Shown here: positions 16,699 through 23,752 of the stretch, piece after piece
Layout of the letters: each line of letters starts with the position of its first letter
How positions within the stretch are numbered: the first letter of the stretch is position 1
NCBI RefSeq assembly: GCF_000217795.1
Contig: NC_015681.1
Location: forward strand, 1,231,244 to 1,295,243
Source: Thermodesulfatator indicus DSM 15286
GTDB lineage: Bacteria; Desulfobacterota; Thermodesulfobacteria; Thermodesulfobacteriales; Thermodesulfatatoraceae
Length of the DNA stretch: 64,000 nt
Reading direction: 5' to 3'
Made by a program: the position numbers and the translations under genes
Notes under the pieces: model-generated
Database searches by the model: none
Told to the model about the DNA's origin: nothing
The model's input: only the letters and a program-made list of their open reading frames with translations

Positions 16699-17472
16699 CT
16701 AACCGAATAAAAGAGAGGTAAGAATGTAATCAGCCACTAAAATACTGATTGAAGAAATTACCACGGCCTGAGTAGTGGCTTTACCTACACCTTCAGCTCC
16801 ACCACGGGCATTGTAGCCTTTATAACAACCTACTGTGGCCAAAATCGCTCCAAAAATAAAGGCCTTGTAAAGACCATTAGCAATATCTGAAAAATCAACA
16901 AGTTCACGCATTTTAGCTATATAAATACCTGCGTCTATATTAAGTAAACCAACGCCTACAAAATAGCCACCTGCTATACCCACTACATCGGCGAGTACGG
17001 TAAGCAAAGGCACCATCAAAATAGCCGCCCAGATTCTGGGAACCACCAGATAGTGAACCGGATTTATCGCCATTACTTCCAGGGCGTCGATCTGTTCCGT
17101 GACACGCATGGTGCCAATTTCTGCGGCCATAGCTGAACCAGCCCTTGCGGTAACCATAAGGCCGGTGAGAACCGGCCCTAGCTCACGCAAAAGGGAAAGG
17201 GCTACCGTTGCTCCTAGTAAAGTTTCTCCTCCGAATTTTTTGAAGCCGTAATAGCCCTGTAGGGCCAAAACCATTCCTGAAAAAAGCCCGGTAAGCACTA
17301 CTACCAAAGTAGATTTAACACCAACGAATTCCATTTGCTTGAAAAGCAGTTTTAAGCGAAATGGAGGACGAAAAGTATAAGCCAAGGCCTTGAAAAACAT
17401 TAAGGCCATGCCGCCCATTTCCTCTAATAACTGAAGGAAAAATTTGCCTAAGACCGCTATGGGATTATACAA
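16699..17472 (-). CDS. mlaE: MlaE-type ABC transporter permease
   Basis: A 257-residue permease of the MlaE family with five or so membrane helices. Landmarks are FVGVKSTLVVVLTGLFSGMV, LLRELGPVLTGLMVTARAGS, AAEIGTMRVTEQIDALEVM and the PRIWAAILMVPLLT helix. The start codon appears to be TTG at 17472, since GGAGG sits 5 nt upstream; no ATG gives the right N-terminus. First gene of the mlaE-mlaF-mlaD-repeat protein operon. No periplasmic MlaC carrier is encoded nearby. Confidence 0.92.
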   Translation of the reverse strand: MYNPIAVLGKFFLQLLEEMGGMALMFFKALAYTFRPPFRLKLLFKQMEFVGVKSTLVVVLTGLFSGMVLALQGYYGFKKFGGETLLGATVALSLLRELGPVLTGLMVTARAGSAMAAEIGTMRVTEQIDALEVMAINPVHYLVVPRIWAAILMVPLLTVLADVVGIAGGYFVGVGLLNIDAGIYIAKMRELVDFSDIANGLYKAFIFGAILATVGCYKGYNARGGAEGVGKATTQAVVISSISILVADYILTSLLFG

Positions 17473-17540
17473 TCAGTCCTCCTGTGGATCTCTGGGCCTA
17501 ATTTAAAACTCAGCTTTGACTTTAATAAAGATCCCGATTT

Positions 17541-17630
17541 TTGTAAAATAATTCTATATCCTTCACCGTATTGGGAGAGAGATCGGGAGGGGCATTTGGG
17601 GTCTGACAAGTTGTAAAATTATTCGTATTA
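17541..17630. repeat. paired direct repeat upstream of arsC
   Basis: TTGTAAAATAATTC at 17541-17554 recurs as TTGTAAAATTATTC at 17611-17624, exactly 70 bases later, with 13 of 14 bases identical. The pair sits in the 174-base gap between the divergent mlaE and arsC genes. It could be a double binding site for a regulator of either gene; nothing in the sequence decides. Confidence 0.5.
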
Positions 17631-17646
17631 TTTTAAAGCCTTAAAA

Positions 17647-18045
17647 ATGAAACGTATTCTTTTTGTATGTACGGAAAATGCCTGCCGCTCTCAAATGGCC
17701 GAGGCCTTGGCTAACCACTTTTTTGCCCAAGAAGTTAAGGCCTTTTCAGCAGGAATAAGGCCCACCAAAGTTAACCCCCTTGCTAAAAAGGTTTTAGAAG
17801 AAGTAGGCATAAATACAGGTGGCCTAAGAAGTAAATCTTTGTCTGAATTTTCACTAAAGGATTTTGATTTGATAGTAACCCTTTGTGACTCTGCGGCGGA
17901 GGAGTGCCCCTTTTTGCCCGAAGCAAATATTATTCACTGGCCATTTCCTGATCCCGCCAAAGAAAAAGATATTAGCACTTTCAGAAAAGTAAGAGATATG
18001 ATAAAGGCGGCTCTTCCTGAAATAATTTTAAAAGCTAGGTCTTAA
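17647..18045 (+). CDS. arsC: ArsC-type arsenate reductase (LMW phosphatase fold)
   Basis: A 132-residue protein of the low-molecular-weight phosphatase fold. The P-loop is VCTENACRSQMAEA, with the catalytic Cys at residue 8 and the Arg of CxxxxCR. TLCDSAAEECP gives two further cysteines spaced seven residues apart, the arrangement of thioredoxin-coupled arsenate reductases, and HWPFPDPA supplies the general acid Asp. A tyrosine phosphatase lacks that Cys pair, so arsenate reduction is favoured. It stands alone; no ArsR or arsenite pump lies next to it. Its 3' end overlaps the converging radical SAM gene by 11 nt. Confidence 0.87.
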   Translation: MKRILFVCTENACRSQMAEALANHFFAQEVKAFSAGIRPTKVNPLAKKVLEEVGINTGGLRSKSLSEFSLKDFDLIVTLCDSAAEECPFLPEANIIHWPFPDPAKEKDISTFRKVRDMIKAALPEIILKARS

Positions 18046-19183
18046 TGTAAGGGAAGGCTTTTCTAAAAAGTTTGTTATTAGGAAAGAAAGAACTAATGTC
18101 TTTCAGTCGTCCTTCTTTGCGGGCTTCTAAAATGCGCCTGGCAATGGTAGGCCCTATGCCTGGCACCCTTAAAAGTTCTCTGTAAGAAGCTCTGTTTACG
18201 TCCACCGGGAAAAATTGAGGATTACTTTCTGCCCAGAGTTCTTTTGGGTCTTTTTCAAGGGGTAAAAAGCCGTCTTTTAAAGGAATTTCTCTAGCAGAAA
18301 AACCGTATTTACGAAGTAAAAAGTCAACTTGATATAGACGATGTTCTCGTAGAAAAAAGTTGTTTTGACGGGCTAGATGTTCTCCTGGAAGGTCTTCTCT
18401 ACCTAACCCCGGTTGATAAGCCGAAAAATAAACACGGTTTAACTTTAACTGGCGGTAAAGTTTTTCTGTTTGCCATATTATTTCCGCATCGGTTTCTCCG
18501 GCAGCTCCTACGATAAACTGGGTGGTTTGAGAAAAAGAAAAGTTTTCTTTTAGCTTCTTAATTTGGCTTAAACCCTGCCAAATTTTTTCAAACTTTTTAG
18601 TCCGAGAAAGACAGGCAAGCCTTTTGGGCGCCGAAGCTTCTATGTTTAAAGATAGGGCATTAGCCAGCTTAGCTGCCGCTTCAATGGCTGCTTCACTGGC
18701 CCCGGGAATAACTTTTAAATGGATATAACCGCCAAAACCTTCTTTTTCTCTTAAGATGCGTGCTACGGCGATAAACTTTTCCATTACCTGGTCAGGATGG
18801 GCAAAAATAGCTGAACTCAGGAATAAACCATGGACGATTTTCCGTCGCCACAGGGATATAAAGGCCTCGGCTATTTCCTCAGGTTTTAACGAAAGCCGAG
18901 GGAAGTCTCTTTCCTGGCGTAAAGGACAATAGGCACAATCACTATAACATTGATTAGAAAGTAAAGTTCTAAAAAGGGTCATACGCCGGCCGTTTGGCAA
19001 AACCACAGGATATAGCCAGCGGCCCAAAGGCCCTCTTTTACGTCCCTGTCCCAAGGCATCTTTGGCACATGAGCCTGCTAAATCAAAACGTGAATCTCGA
19101 GATAGGAGGCTTAAACGCTCACGAAAATCAGGCTTGATTTTTATGGCGGGAGCTTTTTCAAAAAGAGAGGCCTGCCTAAGCAT
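18035..19183 (-). CDS. radical SAM protein with helix-hairpin-helix (putative DNA modification/repair family)
   Basis: A 382-residue radical SAM protein with the cluster motif CYSDCAYC (CxxxCxxC) near residue 77, a following LFLSSAI segment, and a C-terminal helix-hairpin-helix: NRASYRELLRVPGIGPTIAR. The combination is typical of the family annotated as putative DNA modification/repair radical SAM proteins, in which HhH suggests DNA binding; the reaction is unknown. Its start codon lies in the loop of a strong hairpin that ends the upstream gene's transcript, and no ribosome site is visible. No other in-frame ATG, GTG or TTG occurs in the next 40 codons, so this start is retained. Confidence 0.85.
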   Translation of the reverse strand: MLRQASLFEKAPAIKIKPDFRERLSLLSRDSRFDLAGSCAKDALGQGRKRGPLGRWLYPVVLPNGRRMTLFRTLLSNQCYSDCAYCPLRQERDFPRLSLKPEEIAEAFISLWRRKIVHGLFLSSAIFAHPDQVMEKFIAVARILREKEGFGGYIHLKVIPGASEAAIEAAAKLANALSLNIEASAPKRLACLSRTKKFEKIWQGLSQIKKLKENFSFSQTTQFIVGAAGETDAEIIWQTEKLYRQLKLNRVYFSAYQPGLGREDLPGEHLARQNNFFLREHRLYQVDFLLRKYGFSAREIPLKDGFLPLEKDPKELWAESNPQFFPVDVNRASYRELLRVPGIGPTIARRILEARKEGRLKDISSFFPNNKLFRKAFPYIKT

Positions 19184-19204
19184 GTTATAAGCTTGGCAGG
19201 CCTC
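19167..19204 (-). terminator. hairpin/terminator enclosing the start codon of the radical SAM gene
   Basis: On the minus strand GAGGCCTGCCAAGC (19204-19191) pairs with GCTTAGGCAGGCCTC (19181-19167), 14 bp with one bulged base and a 9-nt loop, followed by TCTTTTTG. This fits an intrinsic terminator for the gene ending at 19221. The AUG of the next gene begins in the loop at 19183. Confidence 0.8.
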
Positions 19205-19220
19205 GCGGGAGACGTCAAGT

Positions 19221-20324
19221 CTAAGCTACAGGATACGCCTTTTCTGGACGTTCTTCTACTAGGCGCACGTTGGTAGCACCTTCATCAAGTTGGACGATTT
19301 TTGTTCTAGTAACTACTCTTTCTGGAAGCTGGATAACTCTGCCTTTGCGCCTAATCACCGTAGGGGAAATCCTTGTCTTATAAGTGATCTTTACACCAAA
19401 GACTTTGCGGCCAAAACGGGTGGTAAACTCACCGGGGCCCTCCATTTTGATATCAAAGGCATCGCCAGGGAAATAAATCCTTTTTACCCTTAAGCGCGGA
19501 TAGGCCCTACCACCTTTATATTCGTGCGGACTTTCATAGACAAGCCACATAACCTTTCCCGCCCGATAACGGGCCTCGGTGGGTACATAGGTTTCTGCCT
19601 TTTGTTCTTCCTCAAGTAGCCGCTGGAGATACTCCTCAATGGTTTCTTCCTGAACTAGCTCGTCCTCATTCCAGACTTCATAAACAATATCCCAATTATT
19701 GACCGCGGCGATAATGTTAGCCAGTTTTACGCTGCGTTCATTCTCTTTATGGGCAATCTCACGGACTTTTTCCACGTGTTCACCTAAGCGTCTTTCTAAC
19801 TCCCGGGAATATGTAAGCGTGACCAAAAAGTCGGCGTATTTTTTTAATTCGGTAAGTTCTTCCGGCTCGTCAACAAAAAGCATGGCCTTACGCAAACGGC
19901 AAAATTCTTTTCTAAGAACATCTAACTCTTTTTGAATGGCTTCAATGATTTCAAGGGGCTTGGCCTCTTCTATCTCTTTGATAAGAGCATCATCTAATTC
20001 ATCAAGCTTTTCTTCTATTTCTTTGGCTGTATCAGCCCGCCAGGGATTATAATGCTTATCCCATCCTTTATAACGAGCTATATAATTGGCCAACCGCACG
20101 GTAGCTACATTTTCCTCACGAGCTATCTCGCGGAGTTTTTCAATTATGGGGCCAAACTTTTTTTGCCAGAAAGGGCTATAAGTCAGAGTGCAGAGATAAT
20201 CAGAACGTTTTTTAAGGTCAGTAAGTTGCTCAGGAGTTTCCACCGCAAGCATTTCGTCGCGAATGATACAATTTATTCTTCTTATATCGTCAACGGTATT
20301 TACCGGTCCATAGATCCAGGCCAT
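19221..20324 (-). CDS. unknown protein with a duplicated helical domain
   Basis: A 367-residue soluble protein with no signal peptide and no recognised domain. It contains two copies of a helical unit of about 75 residues (roughly 20-95 and 140-215). Matching landmarks are TPEQLTDLKK / EPEELTELKK, LCTLTYS / LVTLTYS, KLREIAREEN / KVREIAHKEN, VRLANYIA / VKLANIIA and GWDKHYNPW / NWDIVYEVW. A charged coiled linker separates them. The last 110 residues are strand-rich and basic (RAYPRLRVKRIYFPGDAF, then TRFGRKVFGVKITYK). AAGGAGGTGGG precedes the ATG. It is a single-gene unit closed by the hairpin at 19167-19204. A structural or binding role fits better than catalysis, but this is inference. Confidence 0.85.
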   Translation of the reverse strand: MAWIYGPVNTVDDIRRINCIIRDEMLAVETPEQLTDLKKRSDYLCTLTYSPFWQKKFGPIIEKLREIAREENVATVRLANYIARYKGWDKHYNPWRADTAKEIEEKLDELDDALIKEIEEAKPLEIIEAIQKELDVLRKEFCRLRKAMLFVDEPEELTELKKYADFLVTLTYSRELERRLGEHVEKVREIAHKENERSVKLANIIAAVNNWDIVYEVWNEDELVQEETIEEYLQRLLEEEQKAETYVPTEARYRAGKVMWLVYESPHEYKGGRAYPRLRVKRIYFPGDAFDIKMEGPGEFTTRFGRKVFGVKITYKTRISPTVIRRKGRVIQLPERVVTRTKIVQLDEGATNVRLVEERPEKAYPVA

Positions 20325-20406
20325 CCTCCCACCTCCTTAGTTTGGTTTCATTTCTGAAAATAGGTACGCAAACTCTACTTGTCCAGTCAAGGTTCAGCAA
20401 AATAAA

Positions 20407-20952
20407 CTAAAATGGTTTGAGTTTGAGAGGAAGGAAAGCAATGGGTTTCAATTGAATCTTCCTAGCTATAAAAAAGCTAGATATACCAATAATAGCCCCT
20501 GCTAAAACATCTAAAGGAAAATGTACCCCTAAATAAATCCTTTCTATACCCACTAAAAAACTATAAGCTAATAAAACTACTTGACCTAATTTATTAACCT
20601 TGCGATAAAAAAAGGCAATTATTACAAAAACAAGGGCCACGTCTCCTGAAGGAAAGGAACAATGATAAAGAGGGAGGAGGGGTTTAAAATTGTCTAGTAA
20701 GCTTCCTGGCCTAGGTTGAGGAAAAACATTTTTTATCAAGATAACTATTAAAGTTTCTAACAATATAGCCAATAAAAAAGTTCCTATGTGTTTTCGAAAC
20801 TTAAAAAATACCAATACTAAAACCGGTAAAAGTATCCAACCCTTTCCGAGAATCACAAAGCTTTTAAAAAACAAGTCCAGTTCAGGAGTATGTAAACTCT
20901 GAACTAAATAAAATATTGACAGGTTAGGATAAAAACTTTCAATATTTATCAT
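20407..20952 (-). CDS. PAP2-family membrane phosphatase
   Basis: A PAP2-superfamily integral membrane phosphatase of about 181 residues with five or six helices. The three active-site motifs are KNVFPQPRP (KxxxxxxRP), CSFPSGDV (normally PSGH) and ERIYLGVHFPLDVLAG (R, H and D of motif 3). The motif-2 His is Asp here; the motif-3 nucleophile His is intact. Substrates of the family include undecaprenyl pyrophosphate and phosphatidic acid. The ATG at 20952 is preferred over an upstream TTG because GGGGA lies 8 nt before it. Confidence 0.85.
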   Translation of the reverse strand: MINIESFYPNLSIFYLVQSLHTPELDLFFKSFVILGKGWILLPVLVLVFFKFRKHIGTFLLAILLETLIVILIKNVFPQPRPGSLLDNFKPLLPLYHCSFPSGDVALVFVIIAFFYRKVNKLGQVVLLAYSFLVGIERIYLGVHFPLDVLAGAIIGISSFFIARKIQLKPIAFLPLKLKPF

Positions 20953-20969
20953 TTTTATTATCCCCAACT

Positions 20970-21175
20970 TTTTTTAGACGACAAAGTGTCATCGTAGACA
21001 AGCTTAGTGGCCGCGGCGAATAATCCTTCTCTATTGCTGCGAGGAGGCTGTTAGGCCGACAGAGTATCCCTAACAGGTCATCACCAGGAGGTCCGTTAGG
21101 ACCTACGAAGTAATCTCTGAGATAGCCTTGAGGCCTTGTTTGAGATCGCTTAGCTTCGCTCATAATGACTAAAAT
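20970..21175. repeat. interspersed intergenic repeat, family with ACAAAGTGTCAT left end
   Basis: Part of a 448-base gap without a credible gene (20953-21400). The left end, TTTTTTAG-x3-ACAAAGTGTCAT (from 20971), matches the left end of the element at 50101, and the right part ends in GAGATCGCTTAGCTTCGCTC-ATAATGAC, a degenerate GCTTCG/CGCAATGAC unit shared with the other intergenic repeats. A 98-codon open frame crosses it but is only repeat sequence. From 21176 to 21400 the DNA is AT-rich, with TGTAAAATTTTT repeated at about 21279 and 21309; I see no gene there. Confidence 0.6.
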
Positions 21176-21400
21176 TGTCATCTGTTTTATGTTCCTGGTG
21201 ATGATAATTTCTGTTTTTATCAAAATAGATATCAATAGGTATAGTTTTTCTATATTTTGGAAAGAAAATTTAAATTTTTGTAAAATTTTTGTTAAAAAAT
21301 AGACAGACTGTAAAATTTTTTGGGATGGTTTAGCTATGGAAGCGAATAAATTAGTCTTAGGAAGGTTAAATAATATTTTTGATTTTCATACTTGTGATTA

Positions 21401-22291
21401 TTATCTTTTATTAAAAGTTTGTTGGCAGTTAAAACAATAAGCCTTTCCTTTAAAGCGTTCTTTGTTATTCCAACAAAATTTGGCTTCTTTTTCGGAAATA
21501 GATTTCCTACATTTTGCACAAAAATATCTATTTTTTGTTCTTTTTTGTTCTTCTGTTATTTTTTGTTTTTCTGTTATGCCGAATTTTTCTGCCCAGTTTA
21601 TTTGGACTGGTTTATGAAATCTTACTAATTTTTGAGCAAAGTTAAAAATAGTTTCTGTTGAGCTAATATTTAAAATAAATAAAGGATTATTTGCATTATC
21701 TAAATTATTTTCTATTACTTTTTTAATTTGGTCGGCTTTAATAATTTGTGAAGTATCAAATTTCTTATTATTAGGCCGTTTAATGATAGAACTAGGAGAA
21801 ATTAAAATGTAATTAAAAAATTTTGGTTTGAGGCTTATTCCTAAACGTTTGGGCATTAAATCATTATCTCGAATTAATTCGCATAATACTTCTATGTGTC
21901 TTTTATTTTGTTCAATAGGAGAAGGGATGCCAAAATACTTGCCTTTATAATAAACTTCAAAGTCTCCAGAAGGGGTTATTCTTAGCCCATAAGAGAAGTT
22001 TTTGGATTCTAATACATAAATTTCAAAAATTCTGTTAATTAATAAATGATCAATCTGAGCCACTCGGCCTCTGTGTTCAATTCTTAAGTCATGAATAACC
22101 ATCCAATTTTTGGATTTTCCATAATGAAAGTCTATATAATAAGCTGCATCTCTTTCTCCTTGTTCACCTTTTTGAATAGCTCTTATTTCCCGTTCTATAA
22201 GAAATCTTTGCTTGGGAGAAATGTTATAACTTAACAATTTTCTTAGCTTTTTTATATCATTCTCTCTAGAATCTTTTCTTTTGATAATCAT
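21401..22291 (-). CDS. NERD-domain protein with C-terminal zinc knuckles
   Basis: A 296-residue protein with a NERD (nuclease-related) domain: GEQGERDAAYYIDFHYG, IDHLLINRIFEIYVLESKNF gives the D-x(n)-E-x-K catalytic-like core of the restriction-endonuclease fold. The C-terminus has CAKCRKS ... CWNN ... CFNCQQT, probably one zinc site. NERD proteins are suspected DNA-processing or defence nucleases, often on mobile DNA. Codon use is markedly AT-rich compared with the surrounding housekeeping genes, suggesting transfer. It is flanked by gene-poor stretches on both sides and has no partner gene. Confidence 0.82.
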   Translation of the reverse strand: MIIKRKDSRENDIKKLRKLLSYNISPKQRFLIEREIRAIQKGEQGERDAAYYIDFHYGKSKNWMVIHDLRIEHRGRVAQIDHLLINRIFEIYVLESKNFSYGLRITPSGDFEVYYKGKYFGIPSPIEQNKRHIEVLCELIRDNDLMPKRLGISLKPKFFNYILISPSSIIKRPNNKKFDTSQIIKADQIKKVIENNLDNANNPLFILNISSTETIFNFAQKLVRFHKPVQINWAEKFGITEKQKITEEQKRTKNRYFCAKCRKSISEKEAKFCWNNKERFKGKAYCFNCQQTFNKR

Positions 22292-22511
22292 TTTTTATGC
22301 TCCACAAAATAGCCAAAAATTTTTTCTAAAGAACAAAAATATTTTTTATTTCCAGTGCTCGGCAAGTAACTTAAGATCTTCATGACTAACGTGGCTTTTT
22401 TAAGATAGCTGGCCATAAAAAGTACAAACTTAAATCATATTGCTATTTAACTTTTCGGCGTTTGTGGAAAAGACCTAAAGGGGATGGTTAAGAGTTGAAA
22501 AATTAAAAAAA

Positions 22512-22588
22512 TGGTCGGGACGGCAGGATTTGAACCTGCGACCCCTGAGTCCCGAACCCAGTGCTCTACCAGGCTGAGCCACGTCCCG
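22512..22588 (-). tRNA. tRNA-Pro (anticodon CGG)
   Basis: 77 nt including encoded CCA. The acceptor is CGGGACG/CGTCCCG, with a D-arm GCTC-AGCCTGGTA-GAGC, an anticodon stem CTGGG/CTCAG around loop TTCGGGA (anticodon CGG), and a T-loop GTTCAAATC. It reads the codon CCG. Confidence 0.96.
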
Positions 22589-22599
22589 ACTCTAGCTTA

Positions 22600-22627
22600 A
22601 TAATAAAGGGCGCAACTTAGCTGTCAA
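22600..22627 (-). promoter_or_regulatory. sigma-70-type promoter of tRNA-Pro
   Basis: On the minus strand TTGACA (22627-22622), a 16-base spacer and TATTAT (22605-22600), about 12 bases before the mature tRNA 5' end at 22588. Confidence 0.7.
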
Positions 22628-22758
22628 GCTCGGCTCTAAAATAGCTCCCGTTTTAGGCCGACGGCTTCGGCCCCTAGCATAACCGTACAAGACAAAATAG
22701 ACCCCGCAAAGATCAGAAAAAGACACTAGTAGAGATAGCGTAAGGCTTTCTTCAAGGT

Positions 22759-23064
22759 TTAGCTAGCCTCTCCCTCTTCAGGGAGCTCTTCAATTGATTT
22801 AGGAAACAGATGAAGATGGGCTGTCTGACCTCTATCTACGGCTACTAAATCGGTTTCCACTTTGAATTTATTGCCTATGATAACGGCTTCTTTTAGCCAG
22901 AAAAATCCATCTTTGTAGGCTTCAAAAAGACCTTCATAGCGAGTGCCAGCTCTGGTTTGCACTACTACTTTTTGGCCTTTTAAGGTTTCAAAATAATTCT
23001 TCTGCTGATTTTCTGGCTTTTTCTTTTCAGCAGGCTTTTTTAAAACGATCTTTTTAGGTTTCAT
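22759..23064 (-). CDS. Sm-like (LSm/Hfq-fold) small protein
   Basis: A 101-residue protein. After a lysine-rich tail (MKPKKIVLKKPAEKKKPE) the core reads FETLKGQKVVVQTRAGTRYE, GLFEAYKDGFFWLKEAVI, then TDLVAVDRGQTAHLH. This is the strand order and spacing of an Sm1-Sm2 fold: a G-x-Y-x-G turn, a D-x-F-x-x-L-x-x-A strand and a short final strand. The match is to the fold, not to Hfq signature residues, so an RNA-binding role is inferred. The acidic C-terminus is EELPEEGEAS. It overlaps the preceding GNAT gene by 11 nt and is probably co-translated with it. Confidence 0.72.
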   Translation of the reverse strand: MKPKKIVLKKPAEKKKPENQQKNYFETLKGQKVVVQTRAGTRYEGLFEAYKDGFFWLKEAVIIGNKFKVETDLVAVDRGQTAHLHLFPKSIEELPEEGEAS

Positions 23065-23539
23065 TCCCTTCCTCTTTCCTCCTCAGGTCTTTGCGTAGTT
23101 CGTACGCTCCTAGACCAGAAGGATAATAGTTATCAATCTTCTTTTTAATAACATAATTTGCCTTTTTAAAGAGGGCCAGGGCTTTTTTATTTTCAAACCC
23201 AACATGAGCCCGCAAATAACGATAACCTTCTTTTCGGGAAATTTTTTCGGCAGCTTTAAGCATAAAAGTACCCAGGCCCTTGCCTTGCCACTCGGGAGCT
23301 ACAAAAATAGCCGTTATATCAATATAGGGCTGCCAAAACGAATTAAACATGGGTCCAAGCATAATGAACCCCACAGGCCTTTCTATTTCCAGAATGTAAG
23401 TTTTTATCCAGGGGTCATCAAACCAGCGGGGAATAATTTCGTGATAAGGGCCAAATTTTTGAAATTCATAGGCGGCCTGAGAGATAAAAGACTTGTCTTT
23501 GGGCTCTCCCTGTCTCAGTTTCATATTGACGTCTGCCAA
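23054..23539 (-). CDS. GNAT-family N-acetyltransferase
   Basis: A 161-residue acetyltransferase with the GNAT acetyl-CoA loop in IFVAPEWQGKGLGTFMLKAA and the following ALALFKKANYVIKKK helix. The substrate is unknown; the family acetylates proteins, peptides or small amines. A TTG start at 23539 with AAGG about 7 bases upstream is preferred; an ATG five codons later has no ribosome site. It overlaps the Sm-like gene downstream. Confidence 0.83.
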   Translation of the reverse strand: MADVNMKLRQGEPKDKSFISQAAYEFQKFGPYHEIIPRWFDDPWIKTYILEIERPVGFIMLGPMFNSFWQPYIDITAIFVAPEWQGKGLGTFMLKAAEKISRKEGYRYLRAHVGFENKKALALFKKANYVIKKKIDNYYPSGLGAYELRKDLRRKEEGNET

Positions 23540-23564
23540 AGCTTACCTTAAGAAAATTATTAAA

Positions 23565-23730
23565 AGAGACTTTGCCAAATTCAAAAAGCATAGGTTGAGA
23601 TTGCTTCGGCTGCGGGAGCAGCCTCGCAATGACTCTTTTTGGTTATAACTGCGAGCCTATTTTCTATTTGTCACTGTGAGCCCTTATGGGCGAAGCAGTC
23701 TCTTAAGTAAAATATTTGGCAAAGGTCTCT
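23565..23730. mobile_element. MITE-like element with terminal inverted repeats
   Basis: A 166-base element. The left end AGAGACTTTGCCAAAT (23565-23580) and right end ATTTGGCAAAGGTCTCT (23714-23730) are inverted copies differing by one inserted base. Inside, GAGATTGCTTCGG...CCTCGCAATGAC and GTCACTGTGAGCCC...GGGCGAAGCAGTCTC are also mutual inverted units. No coding capacity. Related copies are at about 29.64, 32.58 and (diverged) 21.0 and 50.1 kb. It lies just before the UPF0173 gene. Confidence 0.65.
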
Positions 23731-23752
23731 AAAAAAAATAAGGAGACAAGTC

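Noticed and set aside
17647-18045. Protein tyrosine phosphatase for the exopolysaccharide kinase
   Set aside because: The extra Cys pair (C-x6-C) and solitary position fit ArsC, and the exopolysaccharide genes are over 30 kb away.
20939-21235. 98-residue reverse open frame
   Set aside because: It is mostly a translation of the intergenic repeat at 20970-21175 and has no recognisable domain; the PAP2 start with a ribosome site lies at its end.
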